A stretch of DNA of 64,000 bases from Oscillospiraceae bacterium (GTDB lineage Bacteria > Bacillota > Clostridia > Oscillospirales > CAG-272), in the NCBI GenBank assembly GCA_015064415.1, contig SVSG01000005.1:1-64000 (forward strand). The letters run 5' to 3'. Below, one piece after another: positions 7,723 to 15,218 of the stretch. Both the position numbers and the translations under genes were made by a program. A model generated the notes under the pieces. The model was not told the origin of the DNA, made no database searches, and saw only the letters and a program-made list of their open reading frames with translations. Numbering within the stretch: position 1 is the stretch's first letter; every line of letters begins with the position of its first letter.

Positions 7723-8811
7723 TCAGATCAGCTTCATCTGCTCTTCTTTTTTCTCCATATCGGCCACCAGCGCGAACTGGCAACGGCAACGGTCCAGATT
7801 ATGTCCCTCACGCGAGGTGCGGAAGTAGTGGTCGCCCTCGATATAGTCGGTCAGGAAGCGCATGCCGCATTCAAAGGTCATCATGCGGGCGCCGATGGGC
7901 ATCAGCTCGATCTCCTTGTCGGTCAGCTTGCCGTCACAGCCCTTCAAAAATCCTTTGGCGTACGCGTGGTAAAGCTCCAGATCCAAGGAGACCTTGGAAA
8001 GGTCTCTTTCATCCTCTACGGCGGTGTTGGCGCCGAAGCGGATCGAATCGCCGAAATCGTTGACGGAGTAACCGGGCATTACGGTATCCAGGTCGATCAC
8101 CGCCACGGGCTTGTGGGTATCCTCATCAAACAAAATGTTATTGAGCTTGGTGTCATTGTGCGTCACGCGCAGCGGAAGGTCGCCGCACTCGTGCGCTTTT
8201 TCCAACGTTTTTGCAAATTCCTCACGCTCCATGGCAAATTCGATCTCGCGTCGCACAGAGGCCACGCGGCCGCAGGGGTCTGCCGCAACGGCGCGCATCA
8301 GATTTTCATAGCGCACAGGGGTGTTGTGGAAGTCCTTGATCGGCTCGATCAGCACGGAGGCGTCAAAATCCGAAAGCCAGCCCTGGAAGCGACCGAAGGC
8401 CTCGGCACAGTCGGTAAACTCGCGCAGGTTTTCCACGCGCTCCATCGAGATGGTGCGCTCGATAAACTCATACATGCGCCAGCCGGAATTCATGCTGTCC
8501 TTGAAATAGCGCTTGCCCCAGTTCGTGGGGATCACGGTCAGCGTGCAACGGTCGGTGTCTCCGCCCTCCTCAGCCACCTTGGAGTGGATATGCTCGGTCA
8601 CGGCGATGATATTGCCCATCACGCCCTTGAGGTCGGGGAAAATGGCGGTATTGATACGCTGAAAAATATAGCGCTTGCCCGTATCGGCGATCACCAGAAA
8701 GGTATCGTTGATGTGACCGTTGCCGTAAGGGGTGCAACTGACAAATCTGCCAACGTGAGTAAAGGCATCCAGCGCCTCATTTCTTTTGGCACAAGCTTTT
8801 GCTCTTGACAT
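7723..8811 (-). CDS. phosphotransferase, N-acetylhexosamine 1-kinase-like (NahK type)
   Basis: A 362-residue kinase of the aminoglycoside phosphotransferase/choline kinase fold. The catalytic loop is RVTHNDTKLNN (HxDxxxxN) near residue 218 and the metal-binding segment is AVIDLDTVMPG about 20 residues on. The N-terminal YGNGHINDTFLV corresponds to the nucleotide-binding strand of NahK. NahK phosphorylates N-acetylgalactosamine or N-acetylglucosamine at C1 in host-glycan salvage. Pairing with galM (14 bases upstream) supports a hexose-kinase role acting on the alpha-anomer. AAGGAG lies 6 bases before the ATG. Substrate specificity is inferred, and a related sugar-1-kinase is possible. Confidence 0.8.
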   Translation of the reverse strand: MSRAKACAKRNEALDAFTHVGRFVSCTPYGNGHINDTFLVIADTGKRYIFQRINTAIFPDLKGVMGNIIAVTEHIHSKVAEEGGDTDRCTLTVIPTNWGKRYFKDSMNSGWRMYEFIERTISMERVENLREFTDCAEAFGRFQGWLSDFDASVLIEPIKDFHNTPVRYENLMRAVAADPCGRVASVRREIEFAMEREEFAKTLEKAHECGDLPLRVTHNDTKLNNILFDEDTHKPVAVIDLDTVMPGYSVNDFGDSIRFGANTAVEDERDLSKVSLDLELYHAYAKGFLKGCDGKLTDKEIELMPIGARMMTFECGMRFLTDYIEGDHYFRTSREGHNLDRCRCQFALVADMEKKEEQMKLI

Positions 8812-8825
8812 AAAAAACTCCTTCG

Positions 8826-9878
8826 TTATTGTTCTATCGAGAAAACGTATTCCGTGATATGATCGTATTTTTCACCGGAAAAAAGCGCCGCGGGCGTGAA
8901 GTGCGCGTGATGCGGGCTATCCGGCATTTTTTGTGTCTCCAGACATACCGCGCAATGGGGATGCTGAGCCACACCCCGCTTGAAGGGGAAGCGTTGATCG
9001 TTGGAAAAGTTGGCCGTAAACAGCTGAACGGCGGGCATTGTGGTATAAAGCTGCATTTTCCGTCCGCTTTGCGGATGGAAAAGCGTGGCGCGATGCGAAA
9101 GCGGCTCGCGCTCCTTTTGGGAAAAGCAATAGCAATGGTCATACCCAAGGGAAAGCGCGGGCGCATGGATATCCTCGCCCAATCTTTTGGGGCGGCGAAA
9201 ATCAAAGACCGTGTCTGCTACCTCGTTGAAACGGCCGGTAGGGATCCCGTCCTTGTCGACATCCAGCACGTGATCTGCCCCCAAGGTTAATATATGATCG
9301 TAAATGCTTCCGCTATCATAACCGCCAAGGTTAAAATAGGAGTGATTGGAAAGATTCAGCACCGTCGGCGCATCTGTGGTCGCCTCGTAATGCATCGAAA
9401 ACGTAGCGGGCGCTTTGAGCGTGTAGGTGACCGTAACGCTCAAATTACCGGGGTAACCCTCCTCGCCGTCGGGAGAATCGTAATGCAAAACCAGCGCGGG
9501 CTCTTCCCCGTCGATCGGCGTGACCTGCCAGAGCTTGAGATGAAAGCCCTCAAACCCGCCGTGAAGGTGAAAGGCGGGTCGGTTTTGCGAAAGCGCGTAT
9601 TCTTTTCCGCAAAGGGAAAAGCGTGCCCCCGCAATGCGATTGGCAAAACGGCCGATCAGCGCGCCGTGACACCCCGTTGCCTGCAGGTAATCGGTCGCGC
9701 GGTCAAAGCCGCATATCACGTCACTCACAAGGCCGAGACGGTCGGGCACCCACAGCTCGCGGATGGCACCGCCCAGATCTAAAATGCAGATTTTGACACC
9801 GTATCGGTTCTGCAACATATATTCCGTCACCTCGCGCCCATCGGGCAGATGACCGAAACTGCGTTTCTGAATGCTCAT
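8826..9878 (-). CDS. galM: aldose 1-epimerase (galactose mutarotase)
   Basis: A 350-residue cytosolic mutarotase with the beta-sandwich family signatures: GALIGRFANRIAGARF near residue 72, FHLHGG near residue 103, the catalytic His in LNLSNHSYFNLGG near residue 172, and the catalytic Glu in CAVCLETQKMPDSPH near residue 310. It interconverts alpha and beta anomers of galactose and related hexoses, supplying the alpha form to the downstream kinase. It is the first gene of a two-gene operon with its own promoter; AAGGT precedes the ATG. Confidence 0.93.
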   Translation of the reverse strand: MSIQKRSFGHLPDGREVTEYMLQNRYGVKICILDLGGAIRELWVPDRLGLVSDVICGFDRATDYLQATGCHGALIGRFANRIAGARFSLCGKEYALSQNRPAFHLHGGFEGFHLKLWQVTPIDGEEPALVLHYDSPDGEEGYPGNLSVTVTYTLKAPATFSMHYEATTDAPTVLNLSNHSYFNLGGYDSGSIYDHILTLGADHVLDVDKDGIPTGRFNEVADTVFDFRRPKRLGEDIHAPALSLGYDHCYCFSQKEREPLSHRATLFHPQSGRKMQLYTTMPAVQLFTANFSNDQRFPFKRGVAQHPHCAVCLETQKMPDSPHHAHFTPAALFSGEKYDHITEYVFSIEQ

Positions 9879-9898
9879 TTGACTTACCTTGTTTCTTT

Positions 9899-9928
9899 AT
9901 TGTAGCGCATGACCAAATTAAAAGTAAA
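9899..9928 (-). promoter_or_regulatory. galM-nahK promoter
   Basis: Minus-strand TTTACT (9928-9923) and TACAAT (9904-9899), spacer 18 bases. The remaining 165 bases up to the divergent regulator promoter contain no gene. Confidence 0.6.
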
Positions 9929-10094
9929 TGTTTTTTCAGCCATAATACCTTGGAATTTGGACAAATCGCGTTCTTGCGGCATAACAAAAGCATACATACA
10001 CTGCCTATTATACACGATTTTTTTGCATTTGTACAGTGGTTTGTTGTTTTTTTGTTAATTTTTTCCCCTTTTTACAGAAAAAAGTCAAAAGGAC

Positions 10095-10122
10095 TTGACT
10101 TTTTGCGTGTTTGTGCTATACT
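10095..10122 (+). promoter_or_regulatory. promoter of the Crp-family regulator/ABC importer operon
   Basis: TTGACT (10095-10100) and TATACT (10117-10122) with a 16-base spacer. Transcription should start within the palindrome described next. Confidence 0.75.
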
Positions 10123-10126
10123 AATT

Positions 10127-10144
10127 CTGTCTCATATGAGACAG
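10127..10144 (+). promoter_or_regulatory. operator-like perfect palindrome at the transcription start
   Basis: CTGTCTCATATGAGACAG is an 18-base perfect dyad directly downstream of the -10 box and just before the ribosome binding site (AGGAGG, 10143-10148). Its position would let a bound protein block transcription initiation. The obvious candidate is the Crp/Fnr-family protein encoded 9 bases further on, acting on its own operon. Confidence 0.7.
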
Positions 10145-10152
10145 GAGGCGAT

Positions 10153-10818
10153 ATGAAAACAACCGACATCGTTATTTTTTTAAAAACAATTCCCTTGTTT
10201 GCCGATGCAGATCCCGCGCTTTTGAAAGAAATGCTGGAGGGGCCTCACACCCACGTGATCTCCCTTTCCGCGCAGGAAAGCTTTGACGAACGCTTTTCCC
10301 ACGCGCTGGGCATCGTCTTGAAGGGGCAAGTGCAAATCCGTTCCGCGGATGCGGAAAAGCGACTGGTTTTGCGCACCGTCGGCACCGGTGAGGTATTTGG
10401 TGCCGCTTCCCTTTTCCTGCCGCAAAGTCCGCCCCCCTCGCATCTGGTGGCCTTGCATGATTGCACCGTCCTTTTCTGCGAGCATGAGGCCGTCCGCGCG
10501 CTTTTGGGAAAGGATCCGCGCTTTCTGGATGCTTATCTTGGCTTCCTTGCGGATCGGGTGCAGTTTCTGAACCGAAAAATACGTTGCTTCACGGCGGGGA
10601 GCGCCGAACGGCGCCTTGCGCTGTGGCTGTGCGAGCAAGCCGCGAACGGCACGGTCACGATCCATTCCTTCAGCACGCTTGCCGCGCTTTTGGACATGGG
10701 GCGCGCATCACTTTACCGCGCGCTGGACAAACTGGAAAACGACGGGCTTATTCTGCACAACGGACGCGAAATTCAAATCCTTTGTGCCGACGACCTGTTG
10801 CAAAAATATCATTCTTGA
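10153..10818 (+). CDS. Crp/Fnr-family transcriptional regulator
   Basis: A 221-residue protein with an N-terminal cyclic-nucleotide-binding-like beta-roll (about residues 10-120: GIVLKGQVQIRS, GTGEVFGAASLF). It also has a C-terminal winged-helix DNA-binding domain (about residues 150-215: SFSTLAALLDMGRASLYRALDKLENDGLI). No cysteine cluster typical of Fnr iron-sulfur binding is seen, so the effector is unknown. The start is fixed by AGGAGG 4 bases upstream. It lies 19 bases ahead of the importer genes and is likely co-transcribed with them, so it probably controls uptake of the importer substrate and its own synthesis through the palindrome at its promoter. Confidence 0.88.
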   Translation: MKTTDIVIFLKTIPLFADADPALLKEMLEGPHTHVISLSAQESFDERFSHALGIVLKGQVQIRSADAEKRLVLRTVGTGEVFGAASLFLPQSPPPSHLVALHDCTVLFCEHEAVRALLGKDPRFLDAYLGFLADRVQFLNRKIRCFTAGSAERRLALWLCEQAANGTVTIHSFSTLAALLDMGRASLYRALDKLENDGLILHNGREIQILCADDLLQKYHS

Positions 10819-10837
10819 CCAAGAAAGGAAAAACACC

Positions 10838-11866
10838 ATGAAACGCATTCTTGCACTCACCCTCGCACTCCTGACGCTCCTGACACTCTTCGTTGCATGC
10901 AACGATCCCGAAAATACGCCCGACGGCGGCGAGACGCCCAAAAAGGTTTCCGCCAACGTCTGGGTACTGAACGGCACCACCGGATTTGGTATCGCCCCCC
11001 TCATCGAGGATGCCAAGGCGGGCACCACCGCGCTGGACTATAAGTTCACCGTCGAGACCAACGCCGCCAACGTACAGGCAGCCCTCCTCAACGGCACCGC
11101 CGATATCGCGGCTCTGCCCACCAACGCCGCCTCCGCGCTTTATAACAAGTCCAAGGCGCAAAGCACCGAAAACGCGGGATTTGTGCTGCTCGCGCTGAAT
11201 ACGCGCGGCGTGCTGTATCTGGTCGCCAACACCGCCAAGGTCGCGGCTCCCACCTCTCTTGCAGATCTTGCAGGTAAGACCGTGTATTGCCCCGCGCAAA
11301 ACCCCGCCTTCGTTACCAAGGCACTGCTGGACAAGGCGCAGGCCACCAACGTGACCCTTGACAGCGCCACCTATGCCGAGCCCGCCGCCCTGCGTGACGC
11401 CGTGGCATCCGGCCTTGTGGATTATGCCGTTCTGCCCGAGCCGATGGTGACCATTGCCATCTCCAAGGCAAAGCAGGCAAATGCAGGTGTGACGCTTGCC
11501 GCCGCTCTCGATCTTACCGCCGAGTGGAAGACCGCCTTTGGTACCGACAGTCTGGTACAGGGCTGCATCGTTGCCCGCAAGGCGTTTGTTGACGCACACC
11601 CCGAGGAGGTCAAAAAGTTCCTTGAGGAATACGAGGCATCCATCAACTACGTGATCGCAAATCCCAAGGAGGCGTCCGAAAAGATTGCCGCCAGCGGTGT
11701 GTTTGCACAGGCGCCCGTGGCGGAAAAGGCCATTCCGAAGTGCAACCTTTGCTTTATCACCGGTGCGGAAATGAAGAGCGCCATGTCCGCGTTCCTTTCC
11801 GCCCTTCCCGTGGCTTCCATCGGCGGCGCCCTGCCCGCGGATGACTTCTACTATACCGCAAAATGA
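10838..11866 (+). CDS. ABC importer substrate-binding lipoprotein (NMT1/SsuA-like)
   Basis: A 342-residue lipoprotein: signal peptide with lipobox LFVAC (acylated Cys at residue 21), an acidic linker, then a two-lobed periplasmic-binding fold of the NMT1/SsuA/ThiY type. Features include NGTADIAALPTNAASALYN near residue 85 and LADLAGKTVYCPAQNP near residue 140. It captures a small substrate outside the membrane for the permease and ATPase that follow. The family takes up aliphatic sulfonates, thiamine precursors, nitrate and similar anions; the ligand here is unknown. Its stop overlaps the permease start (ATGA). Confidence 0.88.
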   Translation: MKRILALTLALLTLLTLFVACNDPENTPDGGETPKKVSANVWVLNGTTGFGIAPLIEDAKAGTTALDYKFTVETNAANVQAALLNGTADIAALPTNAASALYNKSKAQSTENAGFVLLALNTRGVLYLVANTAKVAAPTSLADLAGKTVYCPAQNPAFVTKALLDKAQATNVTLDSATYAEPAALRDAVASGLVDYAVLPEPMVTIAISKAKQANAGVTLAAALDLTAEWKTAFGTDSLVQGCIVARKAFVDAHPEEVKKFLEEYEASINYVIANPKEASEKIAASGVFAQAPVAEKAIPKCNLCFITGAEMKSAMSAFLSALPVASIGGALPADDFYYTAK

Positions 11867-12645
11867 AGACACTGAAGCTACCGAAATGGAGCTTTGCGCT
11901 TCTTTCCCTTTGCTTTTGGATCGGACTTTGGTGGGTGGTGGCGACGATCTTTCAAAAGCCGCTGCTGCTCCCCACGCCCCCGCAAACGCTGAAAGCGCTC
12001 CTTGCGCTTGCCGTCACAAGCGAGTTTTATCTGACCGTTCTTTTGTCGCTTGCGCGCATCACGCTCGGCATCCTGCTGGCGCTGGTGGGCGGCACGTTAC
12101 TCGCGCTCCTCACCACCAAAAGCATGCTTTGCCATCATTTGTTCTCTCCCCTGCTCAGTCTTTTCAAGGCCACCCCCGTCGCATCCGTCATCTTTTTGAT
12201 CTTGCTTTGGGTGGGCCGTGACAACGTGCCGCTCTGGATCGCCTTCATGATGGCGTTGCCCATCGTCTGGAGCAACGTGTGCGAGGGACTTTTGCAAACC
12301 GACAAGCAGCTGTTGGAAATGGCGGCGCTTTTTCAAGTGCCGAAATGGCGCGTTATGCGCCAGATCCGCCTGCCCTCGCTTGCGCCCTATTTCCTTTCCG
12401 CGTGCCGCTCTGCGATCGCGCTTTCGTGGAAGGCGGGCATTGCCGCCGAGGTGCTTTGCGTACCGGAAAGCTCGATCGGCCGCGCCATTTACGAGGGGAA
12501 GACCTATCTCATGACGGAAGAGCTGTTCGCGTGGACGTTTGTTGTGATCGTAATCAGCGTTCTGATCGAAAAAGCGGCACTTTCGCTGTTGGAAAAGGCA
12601 CAAAAAACCATCTCATCGCAAAAGGAGGTGCGCGGCAGTGATTGA
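11863..12645 (+). CDS. ABC importer permease (SsuC/TauC type)
   Basis: A 260-residue inner-membrane protein with about six hydrophobic segments and the binding-protein-dependent permease (EAA) loop around residues 145-170 (EMAALFQVPKWRVMRQIRLPSLAPYFLSA). This is the coupling helix that contacts the ATPase. It is of the SsuC/TauC/NMT1 permease group and presumably works as a homodimer. It overlaps the preceding gene by 4 bases and the following one by 8, so the three importer genes are translationally coupled. Confidence 0.9.
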   Translation: MKTLKLPKWSFALLSLCFWIGLWWVVATIFQKPLLLPTPPQTLKALLALAVTSEFYLTVLLSLARITLGILLALVGGTLLALLTTKSMLCHHLFSPLLSLFKATPVASVIFLILLWVGRDNVPLWIAFMMALPIVWSNVCEGLLQTDKQLLEMAALFQVPKWRVMRQIRLPSLAPYFLSACRSAIALSWKAGIAAEVLCVPESSIGRAIYEGKTYLMTEELFAWTFVVIVISVLIEKAALSLLEKAQKTISSQKEVRGSD

Positions 12646-13240
12646 GCTGAAAAACGTTTCCTTTTCTTATGGTAAGGATGCCATTCTTCAAGATTTTTCA
12701 CATATTTTCCCCACGCGCGGCACCGTCGCGCTGATGGGAGAATCCGGCAAGGGCAAGACCACGCTTTTGCGCTTGCTTTGCGGATTGGAAAAGCCGCTTT
12801 CGGGACAAGTTATAAACGGCTTTACCAAAACGGCGTACGCCTTTCAGGAGCCGCGCCTGATCCCATGGCTTTCCTGCAAAGAAAATATCAATTTTGTGCT
12901 CTCAGACCATGAAAAAGAACAAAATATTGCCGCAAGCGTGCTGGAAAAGGTGGAGCTTTCGCATTGTGAGGACATGCTTCCCACGGCGCTTTCCGGCGGC
13001 ATGAAGCAACGCCTTTCCCTGGCGCGCGCCATGGCAACGGGCGCGGATCTGCTCCTTCTGGACGAGCCGTTTACAGGGCTTGACCAAGAGTTAAAGGTGC
13101 GCATTGCCGCACGCATCAAGGCGGCAAATCCCACGGGGCTTACCGTTCTTGTCACACACGATCCCGCCGACGCCGCGCTGCTTGGCGCAAGAACGCTTAC
13201 CTTTACCCCGAGCGGGCTTGTTCCCTACCCGCCCCAATAA
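12638..13240 (+). CDS. ABC importer ATP-binding protein
   Basis: A 200-residue ATPase, on the short side for the family. Walker A is GESGKGKTT near residue 33, the Q-loop is in YAFQEPRL, the signature is LSGGMKQR near residue 117, Walker B is DLLLLDEPFTGLD near residue 138, and the switch His is in VLVTHDP. It powers the preceding permease at the cytoplasmic face. It starts with GTG; AAAGGAGGTG lies 7 bases upstream. It is the last gene of the regulator/importer operon and is followed by a strong terminator. Confidence 0.92.
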   Translation: MIELKNVSFSYGKDAILQDFSHIFPTRGTVALMGESGKGKTTLLRLLCGLEKPLSGQVINGFTKTAYAFQEPRLIPWLSCKENINFVLSDHEKEQNIAASVLEKVELSHCEDMLPTALSGGMKQRLSLARAMATGADLLLLDEPFTGLDQELKVRIAARIKAANPTGLTVLVTHDPADAALLGARTLTFTPSGLVPYPPQ

Positions 13241-13254
13241 GACAATATTGCAAC

Positions 13255-13284
13255 AACGCCCCGAAAGCATGCTTTCGGGGCGTT
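13255..13284. terminator. bidirectional terminator between the importer operon and sigG
   Basis: A perfect 14-bp inverted repeat (AACGCCCCGAAAGC and complement) with a 2-base centre, followed by T-rich sequence on the plus strand. It lies between convergent genes. Confidence 0.85.
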
Positions 13285-13288
13285 ACTT

Positions 13289-14062
13289 TTATATCTGCGC
13301 GCGCATACGGGCAAGGGCGCCCTTTTCCAAGCGCGAGACCTGCGCTTGCGAAATGCCGATGCTTTGCGCGATCTCCATCTGCGTTTTGTTGCGATAAAAC
13401 CGCAATTCAATAATCTTTCTTTCGCGCTCCGACAGCTTATTCATGGCATCCCGCAACGCGATGTTTTCCACCCAGTGCTCCTCCTCGGCAGAGGTGTCGC
13501 TCAGCTGATCCATCACGTAGATCGAGTCCCCGTTTTCGCTGTAAACCGGCTCGTAAAGCGAGATCGGCTCCACGATCGCCTCCATGGCGCGCACCACGGC
13601 GGATTTCTCCTCCCCAAGCTTTGCGGCGATCTCCTCCGCGCTCGGCTCCCGCTCATGCTCGCGCGTCAGCTCCTCGCGCATCTGCAGGGCACGGTACGCC
13701 AGATCACGCACAGAACGGCTGATGCGGATCGAATTGTTATCCCGCAGATAGCGACGGATCTCGCCGATGATCATCGGCACCGCATAGGTGGAAAACTTGA
13801 CGTCAAGCTCCAGATTGAAGTTATCCACCGCCTTCACAAGGCCGATGCACCCCACCTGAAACAGATCGTCTGCGTTTTCCTTTCTGCCGGAAAAGCGCTG
13901 AATAATGCTGAGCACAAGCCGCAAATTGCCGTATATCAACTCATCGCGCGCCGCGCTGTCCCCTTCCTTCGCCCGCTGTAGCAAGGAACGCTTTTCCTCG
14001 TCGCTGAGCGTTTTGAGCTTTGAAGTGTTTACACCGCAGATCTCCACCTTATTATAATACAT
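13289..14062 (-). CDS. sigG: RNA polymerase sporulation sigma factor G
   Basis: A 257-residue sigma-70 family factor of exactly SigG length, opening with the near-invariant SigG N-terminus KVEICGVNTSKLKTL. Region 2 contains DDLFQVGCIGLVKAVDNF (core polymerase binding) and KFSTYAVPMIIGEIRRYLRDN (-10 recognition). Region 4 ends with TQMEIAQSIGISQAQVSRLEK (-35 recognition helix-turn-helix). It drives late forespore gene expression during sporulation. Start 14062 fits GGAGG 8 bases upstream. The start codon and ribosome binding site sit within a strong hairpin. It lies at the end of a minus-strand gene series with folD and lgt. Confidence 0.95.
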   Translation of the reverse strand: MYYNKVEICGVNTSKLKTLSDEEKRSLLQRAKEGDSAARDELIYGNLRLVLSIIQRFSGRKENADDLFQVGCIGLVKAVDNFNLELDVKFSTYAVPMIIGEIRRYLRDNNSIRISRSVRDLAYRALQMREELTREHEREPSAEEIAAKLGEEKSAVVRAMEAIVEPISLYEPVYSENGDSIYVMDQLSDTSAEEEHWVENIALRDAMNKLSERERKIIELRFYRNKTQMEIAQSIGISQAQVSRLEKGALARMRAQI

Positions 14063-14106
14063 CCCGGCCCCCTCCTGTTCTTTCAAAAACAGTATTGGCC
14101 GGGATG
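14060..14106 (-). promoter_or_regulatory. hairpin occluding the sigG start codon
   Basis: Perfect 10-bp arms CATCCCGGCC (plus 14060-14069) and GGCCGGGATG (14097-14106), with an inner CTGTT/AACAG stem. In the sigG mRNA the ATG is the last triplet of the 3' arm and GGAGG sits in the loop next to it. Translation from a transcript carrying both arms should be reduced. Confidence 0.75.
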
Positions 14107-14121
14107 AATTGTCATTATTCA
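14090..14121 (-). promoter_or_regulatory. possible sigma-G-type promoter within the sigG leader
   Basis: Minus-strand TGAATA (14121-14116) equals the B. subtilis sigma-G -35 consensus. AATACTG (14096-14090) matches 5 of 7 bases of the -10 consensus CATACTA. The spacer is 19 bases, slightly longer than the usual 17-18. A start here would lie downstream of the 5' arm of the sigG hairpin. Confidence 0.4.
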
Positions 14122-14145
14122 GTTTGTGCGGGGCGGAAAAAAGTG

Positions 14146-14361
14146 TCAGTCACCGATATAGGTAAAGCGCGGCTGCGTTTTGCCGTCGCGTGTCACGCTC
14201 TCGCACCACATGGAGGCGGGGCGCACCCACAGTCCTCCCTCGCCGTACAGCGCGCGGTACACGACCATCGGCTCCAGCGTTTCCGAGTGCTTTGCCACGC
14301 CGAGCACCTCGTATTCCATGCCCTTGAAGTGGCGATATCGCCCGATTTTGATCTGTTCCAT
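14146..14361 (-). CDS. DUF1653 domain protein
   Basis: A 71-residue protein that is all one small domain of the DUF1653 type: IGRYRHFKGMEYEVLGVAKHSETLEPMVVYRALYGEGGLWVRPASMW. The pattern of a compact beta domain with the Y-H-F-K-G and V-V-Y-R-x-L-Y-G-E motifs is characteristic. The biochemical role is unknown. It starts 3 bases after the folD stop, so it is in the same operon, between folD and sigG. Confidence 0.85.
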   Translation of the reverse strand: MEQIKIGRYRHFKGMEYEVLGVAKHSETLEPMVVYRALYGEGGLWVRPASMWCESVTRDGKTQPRFTYIGD

Positions 14362-14364
14362 ATC

Positions 14365-15213
14365 TTACAGCTTTGCGGTCGCCGCAGTGAGGGTGTTCTG
14401 CATCAGCATGGCGATGGTCATGGGGCCGACGCCGCCGGGCACAGGGGTAATGTGCGAGGCGATGGGGGCGACCTCATCAAACTTCACGTCACCGCACAGC
14501 GTGCCGTCCGCGCGACGGTTGATGCCCACGTCGATCACAACGGCACCCTCCTTCACGTAAGAGGCGTCGAAGAACTCCGCTTTACCGATGGCGGCGATCA
14601 GAATATCCGCGCGACGGCAAACGGCGCGCAGATCCTTGGTGCGGCTGTGGCAGACCGTTACGGTGCCGTTCGCCTGCAACAGAAGCATGGCCTGCGGCTT
14701 GCCCACGATATTGGAGCGTCCGACCACCACGCATTCCTTGCCGCTGATCTCGATATTGCTGCGGCGCAGAAGCTCCATCACGCCTGCGGGCGTACAAGGC
14801 AGAAAATCATAGTTGCCGATCATGATCTTTCCCACGTTATAGGGGTGGAACGCGTCCACGTCCTTGGCGGGATCGATGGCAAGCAGGATCTTTTCCTCGT
14901 CCAGATGTCGGGGCAAGGGGAGCTGGACCAGAATGCCGTGCACGTTTTTATCCTTGTTCAGCTTGCGGATCAAAGAAAGCAGCTCTTTTTCCTTGGTCGT
15001 TTCGGGCAGCTCGTACGCAAAGGAGGCAAATCCGACCTCCTCGCAGGCGCGGTGCTTGTTGCGCACGTAGACCTTGGAGGCGGGATCCTCTCCCACGATG
15101 ACAACGGCAAGACCCGGAACAATGCCCTCTTTTTCCTTCAATTCCGCCGTTTTTTCGGCAATCTCACGACGAATGGTCGCGGAGATCACTTTTCCGTCAA
15201 TAATCTGTGCCAT
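14365..15213 (-). CDS. folD: methylenetetrahydrofolate dehydrogenase/cyclohydrolase
   Basis: A 282-residue bifunctional FolD. Catalytic YVRNKHRACEEVG (Tyr and Lys) lies near residue 50, VHGILVQLPLPRHLD near residue 92, CTPAGVMELLRR near residue 141, and the nucleotide-binding GKECVVVGRSNIVGKPQAMLL near residue 158. The C-terminal HITPVPGGVGPMTIAMLMQNT completes the family pattern. It interconverts methylene-, methenyl- and formyl-tetrahydrofolate in the cytosol. ATG at 15213 is preferred because AAGGAG lies 8 bases upstream; an alternative GTG 9 bases earlier overlaps the lgt stop. Confidence 0.96.
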   Translation of the reverse strand: MAQIIDGKVISATIRREIAEKTAELKEKEGIVPGLAVVIVGEDPASKVYVRNKHRACEEVGFASFAYELPETTKEKELLSLIRKLNKDKNVHGILVQLPLPRHLDEEKILLAIDPAKDVDAFHPYNVGKIMIGNYDFLPCTPAGVMELLRRSNIEISGKECVVVGRSNIVGKPQAMLLLQANGTVTVCHSRTKDLRAVCRRADILIAAIGKAEFFDASYVKEGAVVIDVGINRRADGTLCGDVKFDEVAPIASHITPVPGGVGPMTIAMLMQNTLTAATAKL

Positions 15214-15218
15214 TTTTG

